A stretch of 64,000 nucleotides of DNA from Lycorma delicatula (GCF_047948215.1 NC_134462.1:116308437-116372436), one strand, 5' to 3'. Shown: positions 36,290-47,399, numbered from the stretch's first letter. Notes: generated from the letters alone by a model not told the origin. Program-made: numbers and translations.

Positions 36290-38150
36290 ATTATTGCATT
36301 TAAAAAGATTGAGATAATAACATTTCATTAAATATAATTTAAACACCTCTTTATAAAACAACCAACTGATATCCTTCTAGGACTACTTGTTCACTTGCAT
36401 ACGCAATATGTATAATTCTTTAAATTTAAGAGTCAACTCTTTGTCGATATTAAATTATTTATCAAGCGAAACTACTGAAAAGTTTGTGATGTCAAGCATG
36501 TAGTAATGTTGTTTTGTTAAAAAACTCTGGGACAAAAAATGTAGCCATATATATTATTAAATGGTAATGAATAAAAAATGTAATATTCCGTCAATAAACG
36601 AATAAAATTTTATAAAACAATTTTAAAACGGTCACACTATGCGACTAAGTTTACAATAAACTAAATTATTAAATCGTTAAACTAAATAAACTACTATAAA
36701 TTACTATAAAATCGTTAAACTATGTCTAATATAATGAAAATAGAATATTTTTAAAAACAAGCTTCATTAAAACTTCTGAGATTCCAGCGATTTCTTTTTT
36801 ATAGAGTAAATAAACATAATGTGAGATGATATATTGATTAAACGAAAATGTTTACTGTTTTCATCTATTAAATAAAAAAATAATGATGGTTATTTTTTTT
36901 TTTAAATATTTTTATATATAATATTAAAAACAAATTTATCAACTGGGTAATTAATTTATAATTACTAATTAATTAGTAAACTATAAATAAAAACAAAAGA
37001 TGATTTTTACCTTTGTAATAATGCGGTAGAATTAGTAACATATTCTACGTCAGCTCACCTAGAACGAAAACATGTTATCATTAAATTTAATATTAATTAA
37101 CATTAAATATGTTACGTAATTAATTATGTTAATTAACTACCATAAGTACTTTATTCTACAACTGTTTAATTAAAAACTACTTAAGTATGATTAATTCAAT
37201 GTAAGCTCGTATTAAAATTTAATAAAACTTCATTACATATATGATTATCAATTACTTTTTATTTGTTTACAGATTTTTTTCAAATTGACCTGACCTGACC
37301 TGACCTATATTTATGTCTAAAATATGATCTCGTTCAAAAGATATCCGACCTTACGGTAATAAAACAAAAAAATATCTCACAGATAAAAATGGGGACGGCA
37401 TTTCTCGTATCATTTTTAGTTACACGATTCCCATAGAAGTAGTTGTTTTAGGGCACAATATCGAAACGATGGAAGTTTGTCGATAATAACATTTACAAAT
37501 TGTTTGAACTTCTGAAAGATAAACTTATCCTGAAAAATTCTTTCATCTTTGAATTTAAGAGTACGTCGAAAACATCTTCAAATAGATTTTTATTTTGCCA
37601 GAATAAATTTAATTTTAAAAAAACCTTTTTTTTTGTTTGTGTACTACTGCAGCATGAATGACCAAATACTACATGAACTTTACATATCTTTCTGACTATC
37701 TATCGTCAAATTTATGAGAAAACTTGATACCATAGCTTTTTACATCAAGTATATTATCTGAATTCTAATATTGGCGAAACTGTTTACGTTGTTTCACACA
37801 AACATTTTGAGGCAGTAACTGAAGTTACAAAGAAGGCACAGAGAAAAAAAAACATGTTTTTGAGGTAGTACTTATTACTCATTTAACTACTACTACTCAT
37901 TTTACTGTCTCGTTTCTTGACTCAAGATAGTTTCCGAAGAGCAGGTACGATAGCTTTTGACTGATACACCAGAGACCAAGGTTAAATTTTCAGAGTGAAT
38001 GAAAATTGAATATTTTAAACCTATTTAAAATTTTTTACCTTGTATAACTTGTGTTATCGGGTGAAAAATATAAAACATGTATTATTCAAGCGATATAATT
38101 TGTGTAACTGAAAAAAAAAATCTCTATCGACTAGAAAGCAAAGTTTTACC
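36290..38150. other. AT-rich stretch with a small TGACC tandem repeat
   Basis: TGACC is repeated four times at 37286-37306. Nothing else was recognised. Confidence 0.55.
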
Positions 38151-38580
38151 CGATAGGTAGGTCAGCCATTAGGTTTGTTGTGCGTCCATTGAATAGGGAA
38201 CACAGGCTTTAAGTCAGCTCAACGGCAGTCACATTATTAATTAATACCCAAAATTCGCTCGCTAGCTCTACAACCGTAGTATCATCTCGTGGAGGATGTA
38301 GTAGAGGCAGATCCCACAAAATCGATAATAGTGAAGCCGAGATCAAGATTAAGGAAGAGGGTTGTGCGTGAGAAAGGACGATTTATTCTTGGTGGAACCG
38401 TAATAAGAGGTTAGACAATACTATCAAGAGAAAAACTCGTGCCTCTTTCTGGCAGTAGGAGATGAAAGCATCCGCATGATTAATACCAGATTCAGTGTTG
38501 ACCAGCTTAATTATAAGTTGTACCAAAAATCACTTTTTCTACAAGAAGTAAAAATAAATTTTAGGACTAACATCGGCCTT
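38150..38580. other. GC-richer block of unknown nature
   Basis: Text of mixed composition with no open frame that resembles a protein. It ends in the perfect hairpin at 38583-38628 and may be part of an old transposon. Confidence 0.3.
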
Positions 38581-38582
38581 CT

Positions 38583-38628
38583 AAAGAAACAACCTCTCCT
38601 ACCAGGAGGTAGGAGAGGTTGTTTCTTT
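38583..38628. repeat. Perfect hairpin, 21 bp arms, 4 nt loop
   Basis: 38583-38603 is the exact reverse complement of 38608-38628, with loop AGGA. The arms contain ACAACCTCTCCTACC. The structure and loop size match the hairpin at 3366-3415, but the sequence does not. Confidence 0.93.
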
Positions 38629-38837
38629 TGTTGGATGAGGAGATAACCAAATTAATAAGCTATAACCACTTATCGAGATTACCGCTGAAGATTTGGTAAG
38701 ATGTAAATTGATTAGATTGTAACCAAAAATATTAAATTTCACAATAAATATTAAATATATATTCAAGCGAACTATTTACAAAAAAAAGGTGTTTATAAAA
38801 TATTATATTTTAAAATACGTAACAATTTTATAGACTT

Positions 38838-38915
38838 TCTACATGGAGTACAAGCCGTCTCTGCTTTTCATTTAAAAGATTCTCTGTTCGAACAACGGTC
38901 AAGCTTGGCTTTATT
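38838..38915 (+). mobile_element. SINE family B, degenerate fragment (copy 6)
   Basis: GTCTCTGCTTTTCATT ... CTGTTCGAACAACGGTCAAG matches the part of the family B head spanning the B box, with several changes. Confidence 0.5.
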
Positions 38916-39880
38916 AATGTATTTTCTAAATAAATAATTAATATATGAGTAAATAAATAAATAAATTCTATTTTTAAAACTAACTTATTTGCGTAATAAA
39001 TTCGAAAATAAAATAAACGCAATCATTTTTTTCTTTATCCTGTTTTGTTAACTTTACTGTAAGGACACTTAAATTAACTAATCTTCAACGTTTTATATAG
39101 AATGTAGAAAATATAGTATAGAAAATGTAGGAATTTACTATGAGAGAGGACAAACAATAATATTTACAAGCGGCAAGGGGCTGTTCACGGAGATAACAAT
39201 ATGCAAATGAGTCTTGATGTATGTGCTTTACACATAAAAACATCTGTTGCCGGGCAAACTTTGTATTAGCCTCTAATCCCCCGTGTCCATTCCAATCTGA
39301 AATTCTAATTTACGTCTCAACTTAAATCTAAACACTTGAAAATATGCTCTCTTAGCTTCCTTTTGCTTTTCTAGAGTAAAATAATATGATAGCGTTTAAA
39401 AATCAAAAATGTATAAAACATTTTACTCGTAGTCTACAATTTTCATTTTATAGGAATACACAAACATAAATTGTACGGTGTATACATAAATATATAAAAT
39501 ATAGGGAAATAAGACGTATTTTACAAATGAAATCTTTTAACATTACGGAAATTAAAGTCCAACGAAACTGAATTTTATATCTTATTTTTTGTTATACAAA
39601 ATAGAATATAACTGAAGTTTTTCAATGAATTTTGCTACACTTCTGTTACATAAACAACGTTTATTAAACAAATATTAAAATTGAAATCATCGATTTTAAT
39701 TTTTTTTTTTTTTTTTTGACTCATTGTTTAATTTACAATCGGCTCCAATTTACCGGAACCATAAGTAGATTTGAATACCAAAAAAAAAAAACCAAATCAC
39801 ATGTAGAGAGAGATTTCGACTGACATCCAAAACATAAATAATGTTTTCTATTGAAGACATAAATAACTACATAAAAAGAC
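38916..39880. other. AT-rich stretch with a mixed-composition island at 39140-39330
   Basis: The island contains ATATGCAAATGAG, a perfect octamer-type POU-domain site (39199-39211), and ordered non-repetitive text. It is a weak candidate for a conserved enhancer. The flanks are AT-rich. Confidence 0.25.
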
Positions 39881-39884
39881 GAAT

Positions 39885-40295
39885 CCAAAGGAGATTGATT
39901 AAGTTCATAACATAAAAAAATAAAGAAAACACAATAACAACAATCTCATCAATCGCATAAAAAATAATCAGTCGTACAAAGAAACAGTAAAAGTAATCAA
40001 AGAACCAAAAATCCTCTCAAATTTCTCCAAAAATCTCCCCAAATTTAGGAAAAGTTACAGATCTTACATATGCAGTCGCTTTAGGGACCTAACATGTGTT
40101 ACAGGAGTTTAACCGCGAGCCAGTTCATATGTTCATTCGGTCTCATTTTGTATCTTGTACGAATTGCCGAATCACCGCAGGGTGAACGGCTGACAGCCCC
40201 AGAAAATCGTGAATTTCAGTGTTTTTCGCAAACCGCGACCCTTCTGTTATATTTCTCAGCAATTTTTTTTTTTGGAATCGCGTACGACTTTAAAG
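39885..40295 (-). pseudogene. Jockey-like LINE ORF2 C-terminus plus 3' UTR
   Basis: The minus strand reads ...CEKH then NSRFSGAVS, then IRTRYKMRPNEHMNWLAVKL (near 40160-40100), the C-terminal block of Jockey-type ORF2. The remaining ~200 bp is A-rich 3' UTR. It aligns with 50760-51210 of the other minus-strand Jockey copy at both the coding and UTR level. It is severely 5'-truncated. Confidence 0.75.
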
Positions 40296-40299
40296 ATTA

Positions 40300-41005
40300 A
40301 AAAAAAAATAATAAGATAACATTATTATGTCTAGTAAATAATAATTAACCTGATGACTTTCAATATCTTAATTTGTGATAAGTAATGTTAATGGGTGTAT
40401 GTACAGTTTTATTTTTACAGAAATTTAATTGTAATAAAGTTTTAGAGTTCATTTTTAAAATTATTAAATGAATTTTTAAAATAATGTGAGTAAATTTAAA
40501 ACTTAAACGTTCATTAATCCGTAGATCGAGTATTAATGAAGTTATAAACCGTTTTAAAATGAAGAAAAGGTTTTCTTTACAATTTCTCTATAAATACTTA
40601 ATATTAATGTTAAAATAACAAATTCTGTAGAATAAAAATTACTGTCTAAATAATTTATTTCTTTGTGTCCAGAATTTTAACTGGACACTTTTTATGTGGT
40701 AGAATAGAAAAGCTTGCAAAATAATACTCCTCCACCTGTGAAAATTGAGATTTAATTTACGTTTTTCTACCGATTCAACTACTTAAATTGAACATTTTTA
40801 ATACTACTCTCTAAACGCTAATTAGAACGGAAGTCTTATTATATTGTTAAGAGTAAGTAATAAATCCCACTATAAAAAAAAAAGAAACAGAACTTCTAAG
40901 AAATTTTTTGTCACTGAACGGTGATTTTAAATCTACTTACAAACAACAGTTTTTTTACATTTTTATGAATGAAGCAAACAGTTTTAAAAAAAGAACATCA
41001 ACAAT
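40300..41005. other. AT-rich stretch, nothing recognised
   Basis: Simple AT-rich DNA between the Jockey tail and the family C repeat. Confidence 0.5.
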
Positions 41006-41009
41006 AATG

Positions 41010-41480
41010 AAAAAATCTCTTTCAGCACGCTGAAACACGGAGGTAGATTTCACAGCTGCTAAGTAGGGGATAGAAAAAATTACGACCTTAAAATTAAGAA
41101 TAACTTCTAATTTACACGATACGACAATGACTGCATGTGAAAAAAGTTTCACATGCTTAGCATACGACAAGCCCTCTCACCTTCTTACAATTCCAGCAAC
41201 ATTTTGGTCAGCCCTTGCCGTAAGAGTTCGTCATATAAAAAACTGTTTCAGGCAAAGTTTTTAGGTAATGTTTAGACGAGTAACGAACACTAAACCGACG
41301 CGATACTGTGCCTATTAAAGGAGATATGTTTTTGTGTCTTCGAAACCCTATTTTTTTCAGCCCTGGGCTAGTAGTTGGCGATATCAAAAACTTTACACAG
41401 ATAAATTTTAAGCCCTTATCCAAAAAAAATAGTAGGAACTTTAAACGAACTCGATATTTAACTTAAAAAGTAAAAAAGTC
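41010..41480 (+). repeat. Repeat family C, copy 2
   Basis: Matches 27850-28412 (ACGGAGGTAGATTTCACA, GCATGTGAAAAAAGTTTCAC, TTTAGGTAATGTTTAGACGA, AACTTTAAACGAACTCGATA). It lacks the first of the two GGCCTTTATC blocks seen in copy 1. Both copies keep an open minus-strand frame in the hairpin region with shared KHVKLFSHA and VKSTS. This frame may be chance or a trace of a coding ancestor. Confidence 0.82.
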
Positions 41481-41484
41481 ACGA

Positions 41485-44255
41485 TTCTTTGATTATTTTA
41501 AAACTTTATTAACAACACCTTACCAAATATCGATGTGATTCCTGTATCCAAACTTTACAGATAGATTTTTATATAAAATTAACAAAATGACGGGCAGGGG
41601 CGGAACGAAAGAGAAATTATCATATTTCCTAAGGGAATTTTTTGTTTAGTTTTACAAGTAGAATCCAAAAAACAATAGCTAGCCTACCATTTTAGAAAAA
41701 AATTGTATATAGTGCGATATTTTTGAACAGAAAGGGATGTATTAATCCGTTGTCCAATTTATATATTATCATTCTTATGATAAGAACACAAATTTTAATC
41801 ACAAAATCTATCTGTTAAGAACCCGAGGTACAATAAGAATCAGTTAAACATACTCTCTCTGATAGTAATAATGTTCGTAAAACAATCAGTAACTTAGATG
41901 AAGAATTAAGTGAACTAAAAAGATTCAATATATTAAAAAAATATATAAAAAAAATAACTCATAATATATCTTATAACTAAATATCGGGGATTAAATCGCT
42001 GCTTTGCAACCACATATTTGACTCGGTAACGAGAAACACTTTATTTCTTAATTTACCCGGTGCCCTGGCAAGGATTTCTAGATGTTCTTGAAAAATCGCC
42101 GTCATTTTTGACAAGTGGATTTGGTGGTCTAATTTTCGGATCTCATGGGTTGTACGACACAACTACTATAAATATATAAAATAAAATATCTAAATTTTGA
42201 GCGAAATATGTGCGATACACCCTAAATAAATCTGAAAGTATAAATAATCGAATCAAACTAAACCTACGCTCGCTTCGCTTGCTATAACCCATGACACCCT
42301 AATTTTCTTCTAATCTCTTCATAAAGCTTAAAACCAATTACGACAAGGGTAGTAAATACTTTACTTATTCTTCACCAAATCGTTATAAAATAATTTCTTT
42401 ATTCATTAAAATAAATATGTAAAATATAAGGGTAAAATAATAACTTTCAACTCTATAAACGAGAAAAGAGTTAAAATTTAAACGTTACGTAAATCATGAG
42501 AAACTACATCACTGCCATGTTACTATTTTTTTATTCTTTCTAAATTCAACGAAGAACGGTTTTCAAATCTGATGTAATTCATATAAAAACTTAAATAATA
42601 AGTAAATAAAAATATATAAAACATCAATAACGTGTACAAAACACAACGAATACAATATGTAGTTAATCAAAATTTTTCTTTTTGTACGAGTATTTAGCAA
42701 CATAATAAAAATCACGACTTTATTTTTTTTTTAAAAACCATAAAATTATAAGATACAAAATTTTTAATCAAAGAGAAATATTTTTAATTTAAAACGTACC
42801 ATTTTTTGTTTTACATCTTCCTTTTTTATGGATAAAAATATGTTTATAATAGACTATAACCGTTCAAAAAAATCGAAATCAAACGTGTTTTTAATTTTTA
42901 TTTATCGAAGATAGGAATTATAAAGTGTTTTTTACGCATAATTTTATCGCCACTTTTGTATTTCATGCGACTGATATTTATAAGCTATAAAAATGAGCCA
43001 AAATATTGTCCGTGATAAGAAAATAAATTTTTCGCAAAATTGGACTATGAATTTTTATTAATTATATTATAAATGTTTCTGTTCGATCGATCGTACTATG
43101 CGAGTTGAATTTTATTGATATTATTGTAGGAGATGATACGATGGTTTGTGATGAGCAGGGGGTGAAGAGACGAAAAAGATAATAGAAACCTGTTGGTCAT
43201 TGTTTGTGTGATTCGTTTATTATAGGTGAAGAAAAAAAAAGGATAAATATATATATATATAGGTAGGTAGGCAGAAAAAAGATGCTGCGGTAAGGCGGTA
43301 GGGATCGGCACACGAGTAAAAGAATAAACTGGTCAGGAAAGGTAAGTTCACTCCAGTCACGTATTGAGAACAGCTGCCCGAATCACCCGCACCGTCAGAA
43401 ACATAGCAACGATACTTTTCAACTATAAAGTTAATGAATGAACATACCCGACATCGTTACAGTTTTTAAGTGCACTTTTCTTCAACTTTAAATTGAACAA
43501 TTGTTAGTTTAATTGGAACAAAAACAACGTAATAAAACCTTTATTTCAAATTATAAACTATACAAATCTCGTTTAAATTTTATTTAATGTTGGTTACAAC
43601 TTTTCTAATTTATCTAACCAATAAATTAACAAGTTATAAAATATAAAAATACAGTGTAAAAGCGGTAAAGTTAATATTATATCTTAAAATTTTATTAACG
43701 AAAATTTTATTAAATAAAAATGGAATTTTATGAAATTCATTTCTTCTTTCTTTTTCTATCGTTATTTAAATGATTTCATTCACGTTACTCCATTCAAGTT
43801 TTTAAAGTATTTATAAAAAGCGCATTTACAAATACTTTTTTTTCGTTTTTTCAATAGAGATTTTTTTTTTAAAAGTTACCAACTTACTCTTCTTCAAGGG
43901 TTAAATCTACTATTAATATCTTAATAGATATATATATAAAATATAAACTAATATATCTTTATGAAATTTCGAAAAAATTTCATTTCTCTAAACTTTCAAA
44001 TTTCTAGCTTCTAAAATGAAATTTACTCCTTTTGTTTAGATTGCTGACTGAAGAACTCATGAATCAACATTTTGCATTAATTTCTATGTTTTGGGGCGTT
44101 TTCTTTCCTGGTCTTCGAAATAATTTTTAACTCTTTCGCTTCGTTTTTGCCTTCTCTCTTCTGATCAGACGTTGTTTGCTTCTTTTTTCTTCTTTCTGCT
44201 GGAAATCGTTGAAATCCTGTATCATCTTTCTGAACGTGGTTCTATCTTATACCAT
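41485..44255. other. AT-rich stretch; GC-richer patches near 42000-42150, 42268-42300 and 43090-43420
   Basis: 42268-42292 (CCTACGCTCGCTTCGCTTGC) resembles 47262-47290 (CCTATGCTCGCTTTACTCGC) and may mark the end of a shared element. The minus-strand frame at 42162-41977 (61 codons) resembles nothing I know. A short (AT)n lies at 43248-43260. Confidence 0.4.
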
Positions 44256-44258
44256 TTC

Positions 44259-44513
44259 TTAAGATATTTTCTTTTCTTTTAGGTTTTTGAACCGCAGTGA
44301 TCCTGACCCCAAACGGGAAGACTCCACCAAGTGACGTTTGACTAACCGCCCACTTCGTACCCAGACCTGATGGACTTTACCGGAGGTCACCTTCAAAAAC
44401 TTCGGCGGGTAGACATATTGAAGTTTCACCTCGGATACCACCGATGCGAATACCGCAAGCGACATTCCTACAGGAGTACTTCTAACAAAGGCTGACACCT
44501 TGAAACAAAACAC
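44259..44513 (-). other. Unidentified open frame in a GC-richer block
   Basis: An 84-codon minus-strand frame of unusual composition for this window, with SAFVRSTPVGMSLAVFASVV and VHQVWVRSGRLVKRH. The downstream sequence is rich in lysine codons. It lies next to LINE ORF1-like fragments and may be another decayed ORF1. I cannot assign it. Confidence 0.3.
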
Positions 44514-44899
44514 ATCTCAATCGGTCTTAAAGAGGACTTAATTCGGAATCATTGAGTGAAGGAACTGAAATTACGTACACCTATCCGAGGAGGTAAAAGT
44601 GAGTCCGACACAAAACTTGAACTAAAAATAAAACACTTAATAGATAAAACTAAAACATTACTGTAACATACGTAATAAAGAATTAACAAAAACCAAAGAG
44701 ACAAAAAAAGAACAAAGGAAGTCCAACCGGGATTAAACCCCCTCCACATCCATTCTTTTGATAGATAAACCATGAATTCCTACAGACCATTTTGCTCCAC
44801 TTCTGCGTGAATTTAATTAACGGTATGATACATTCATGCAATTTTTGGACAGTTTTAAAAATGGAATATTAGATTCATGAAAACTAGTTTTCTCTGAGT

Positions 44900-45180
44900 C
44901 GAATGATTTGAAATTCTTTTTCATGGCTCTACTTGATGGGTATGAGGCCTTAGCTACAAGGCCTGCTGAAGTAAAAGAAGTCATAGTAAAGGAAAACGTT
45001 TCAGTTCCCGTTGTTGTCCTCAGCGTAAGCCTTATGCTGAGGTATTACGAGAAAAACGGGAGGCCAGTTGGAACCGAAAACAACCGGAGGTAGTTTTTGT
45101 AAATTTAAAATTGGGGTTTCTGGAAAGTCAAGTAAGGAAGGGAAGAAAGAATTTCACGTCGTCCTTCTAGAAAAAAGGTC
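44900..45180 (+). pseudogene. LINE ORF1-like fragment (plus strand)
   Basis: Open frame 44908-45093 (MALLDGYEALATRPAEVKEV), then by frameshift YAEVLREKREASWNRKQPEV and IGVSGKSSKEGKKEF. The sequence is charged and non-globular, resembling the N-terminal part of gag-like ORF1 proteins of R1-type LINEs. There is no zinc knuckle in this piece. The assignment is by style and neighbourhood rather than a diagnostic motif. Confidence 0.4.
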
Positions 45181-45299
45181 AAGCCTGAAAATTTGAAACG
45201 TTCGTGAAAATAAAAAGGGTAAACTTAAGACTGGAAAAAGAAATTATAAACGATAAATAACCAACTAAATAACGTAGTAGCTGTTTACAACGAATGAAC

Positions 45300-45430
45300 A
45301 AACGCCCGATCAGAGCAAACGTAAACAGTAAAACGAGCCAATCAGGACAAGGGAATGGCCGGCGCGAAAACACAGCGACCAATCATTATGCATCAAGATG
45401 GCGACCGTTACTACTGTAAACAAACTCTGC
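45300..45430. promoter_or_regulatory. Promoter-like cluster: two CCAAT boxes and a YY1/PHO-like site
   Basis: AGCCAATCAG (45336-45345) and GACCAATCAT (45377-45386) fit the NF-Y CCAAT consensus. CAAGATGGCGAC (45394-45405) fits the YY1/Pleiohomeotic core GCCATCTT on the other strand. All lie within ~70 bp of locally GC-rich DNA containing GGCCGGCGCG, with no TATA box evident. It could be a host promoter or the internal promoter of a LINE. The minus strand beyond it is T-rich, like a LINE 5' UTR. Function is inferred. Confidence 0.4.
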
Positions 45431-45449
45431 TCTGTGTTAACAAAACTTT

Positions 45450-46220
45450 TCGAAATTATATTAATTTCCGATAAACCACAAATAAACAATACAATTAAAC
45501 ACTAAACACTTAACAAAACACAAAACTGATAAAAAAAACCACCAAAAGAAGTGCAGTTCAATCAAGAATAGCCAGCTGATAACCTATGGTCCAGATAGAC
45601 AAGGCTACCCAAGAGAAATGAATAATAATAATTAATTACACCAAAATAAATCCCTAGTTATTAACAAAATATATTATAAAACCTTTCCTAATTGGAAGAA
45701 AACAAAACTAAGTAATGAAATTAAATAATTCCAAAATAAAAACTAGTAAGGCTGGAGCAATATAAACACGTTCTAACTTAACCAAATCGTGTCTACCAAA
45801 TTGTAACTATCAATGTGGTCCACTGAATTCCGGATTTTATTTTTATTTTATAATGTAGTTCAAGATTTTTTTATGAGTTTGTCATAATTCATTCGGATCT
45901 TTTTCGGAATTCCATCCCAATAAAACTCTAATTATTCAACCAATCGGCCAAAAATTTATGTATTTTTAATATCCAATTATAATTAGGTAGAATATTATGT
46001 GAAATTAAAAAAAAATAAAAATTGGTAATTTTTCTTTTCACCCCCCTCACCACACAAAGTTAGCAATATTTTCACCTCGAGATAAGAGAAAATAGTAATT
46101 AATACTGTTATTAACAATATCCAGGTTGGAGAATTAATCCATTAACCAGATATTACAATTGATCTTACCATTCTTATAATCAATTACATTTATTTATTTC
46201 ATAAATATAATCTAACAATA
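45450..46220. other. AT-rich stretch, nothing recognised
   Basis: Contains a C run at 46040-46045. No coding content. Confidence 0.45.
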
Positions 46221-46299
46221 CTTTTTTTTGATCTCGTAATCTCCCCTTGGACCCAGACACGAAACTAAGCATAATCACAGCTCCAGGGTGCAATCGCCT

Positions 46300-46475
46300 A
46301 AAGCTTTTTTTTTTCTTGTTTATCCTTCGGGACCACCGTTAGGTATTGTTTCAGAGGATGAGATGAACGATCTGTAGCGTGTATGAAAAATGCCATACCT
46401 GACCGAGATTAGAACCCGGGACCTCCAGATGAAAGGCCCAGAGCTACCACCACTTGCGCCACGAAGGCCGGTACC
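46300..46475 (-). mobile_element. SINE family B, copy 3, inserted into the R1-like LINE
   Basis: The minus-strand head is CCGGCCTTCGTGGCGCAAGT with B-box-like GGTTCTAATCTC. Next come GGCATTTTTCATACACGC and the tail CATCCTCTGAAACAATACCT ... CGAAGGATAAACAAG and an A run. ATCGCCT at 46293-46299 and 46476-46482 is a short probable duplication. LINE sequence continues on both sides, so this is a nested insertion. Confidence 0.9.
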
Positions 46476-46744
46476 ATCGCCTCAGGCTACCTCGTCGGGA
46501 ATCATATTTCTCCAAGGAAGCCGGGACTCGGTTTTAAGTTATGCGCCATGCCTCTAATTAGGATCCCAAAGGGAAACCCCCAACCGGGACTACAGTCTTA
46601 ATTTACCACCCAATACGTAGTTCCAAGAAACTCCCAGCGGAGTCCCCGCCCAATCATTGGCAGTGGATGGGCAGTGGCCCACCCCTCCTAGACGGGACTG
46701 TTTGACGCAGATTGAAACAGTCCAAAACACATGCGACGGGTCTC

Positions 46745-47259
46745 ATTTACGCGAGCTGGCCCTGCAGCCACCTTCCCTCTAAAGAGTGACCCCGAATATT
46801 ACACAGGGAACACTTGGTCTCTGTCGGACAATCCGCACGAAGATGTCACGCAATCCCACAGGTGAAACAATGGCCTCCTTAATCGGGACCATGGCAGGAC
46901 CCAGCCCGGTGCCTGATCCTGCAACACCGATAGCAAAGTTCCACCGCGAACACCCTCAGAACTCGGCACCCACCCAACGCGGTTGCGGCAGTCCTTCAGC
47001 AGTTTCTCGGCCAGCAGCGGAGGAACTGCCACCGTCGCCACTTTTGTATCCCCAAAAGAGGACCGTAGGGGAGAACATCAATTTTAACTGATTCCCCCGC
47101 CGTCTTTTGTATATCACGCATAAGTTTTTCCTCGGCGGTAAGAGCGTCGACATCCTTAACCAACATATAGACCCACCGAACGCCCCTACAGGCCGTAGCT
47201 ACAATTCCCTCCACTTTGTCCATTATTTTTCGGTGTAACTGCTCAACTGTGTCCCCCAA
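46745..47259 (-). pseudogene. R1-type ORF1 (gag-like) with CCHC zinc-knuckle remnant
   Basis: The upstream frame (47259-46996) reads GDTVEQLHRKIMDKVEGIVA and AEEKLMRDIQKTAGESVKID. By frameshift it continues into VAVPPLLAEKLLKDCRNRVG and WVP, the conserved block before the zinc knuckles. Near 46875-46835 is C-x2-C-x4-H-x4-C with a stop inside it (CFTCGIA-HLRADC). Then comes CSLCNIRGHSLEG, whose last cysteine is lost. ORF1 proteins bind the element's RNA. At least two frameshifts plus the stop make this copy dead. Confidence 0.72.
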
Positions 47260-47283
47260 ACTTAACCTATGCTCGCTTTACTC

Positions 47284-47399
47284 GCTAACCTTACTAAATA
47301 ACAGTAATGTTTTGAATATTTAAAAATTAAATTCAGTAATTATTCAATTATTTATTATTTAAATAATCAAAACATTACTGTTAATCAGTGGAGGTTAGC
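47284..47399. repeat. Fold-back palindrome (26 bp arms, 25/26 matched)
   Basis: 47299-47324 pairs with 47358-47383 with one mismatch around a 33-base AT-rich loop. The pairing extends imperfectly outward (GCTAACCT at 47284 against AGGTTAGC at 47392). It separates the minus-strand LINE from a plus-strand LINE fragment and may be a MITE-like or fold-back element. Confidence 0.82.

Larger units (their letters stand above)
46222..47262 (-). mobile_element. R1-like LINE carrying ORF1 fused to a 3' UTR (ORF2 missing)
   Basis: On the minus strand an ORF1 gag-like region (47259 to about 46745) is followed directly by a GC-rich untranslated stretch, the SINE at 46300-46475 and a terminal A run (46222-46229 as T on the plus strand). 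No endonuclease or reverse transcriptase sequence lies between. This is either a deletion derivative or an ORF1-only non-autonomous lineage, comparable to other known half-LINEs. Confidence 0.6.

Noticed and set aside
37286..37306. TGACC x4 as a possible telomeric repeat
   Set aside because: The usual insect telomere unit is TTAGG. Four copies of an unrelated 5-mer inside AT-rich DNA is a minor microsatellite.
38583..38628. microRNA precursor at the perfect hairpin
   Set aside because: The 21 bp perfect stem with a 4 nt loop is shorter and tighter-looped than canonical precursors. No flanking lower stem is visible.
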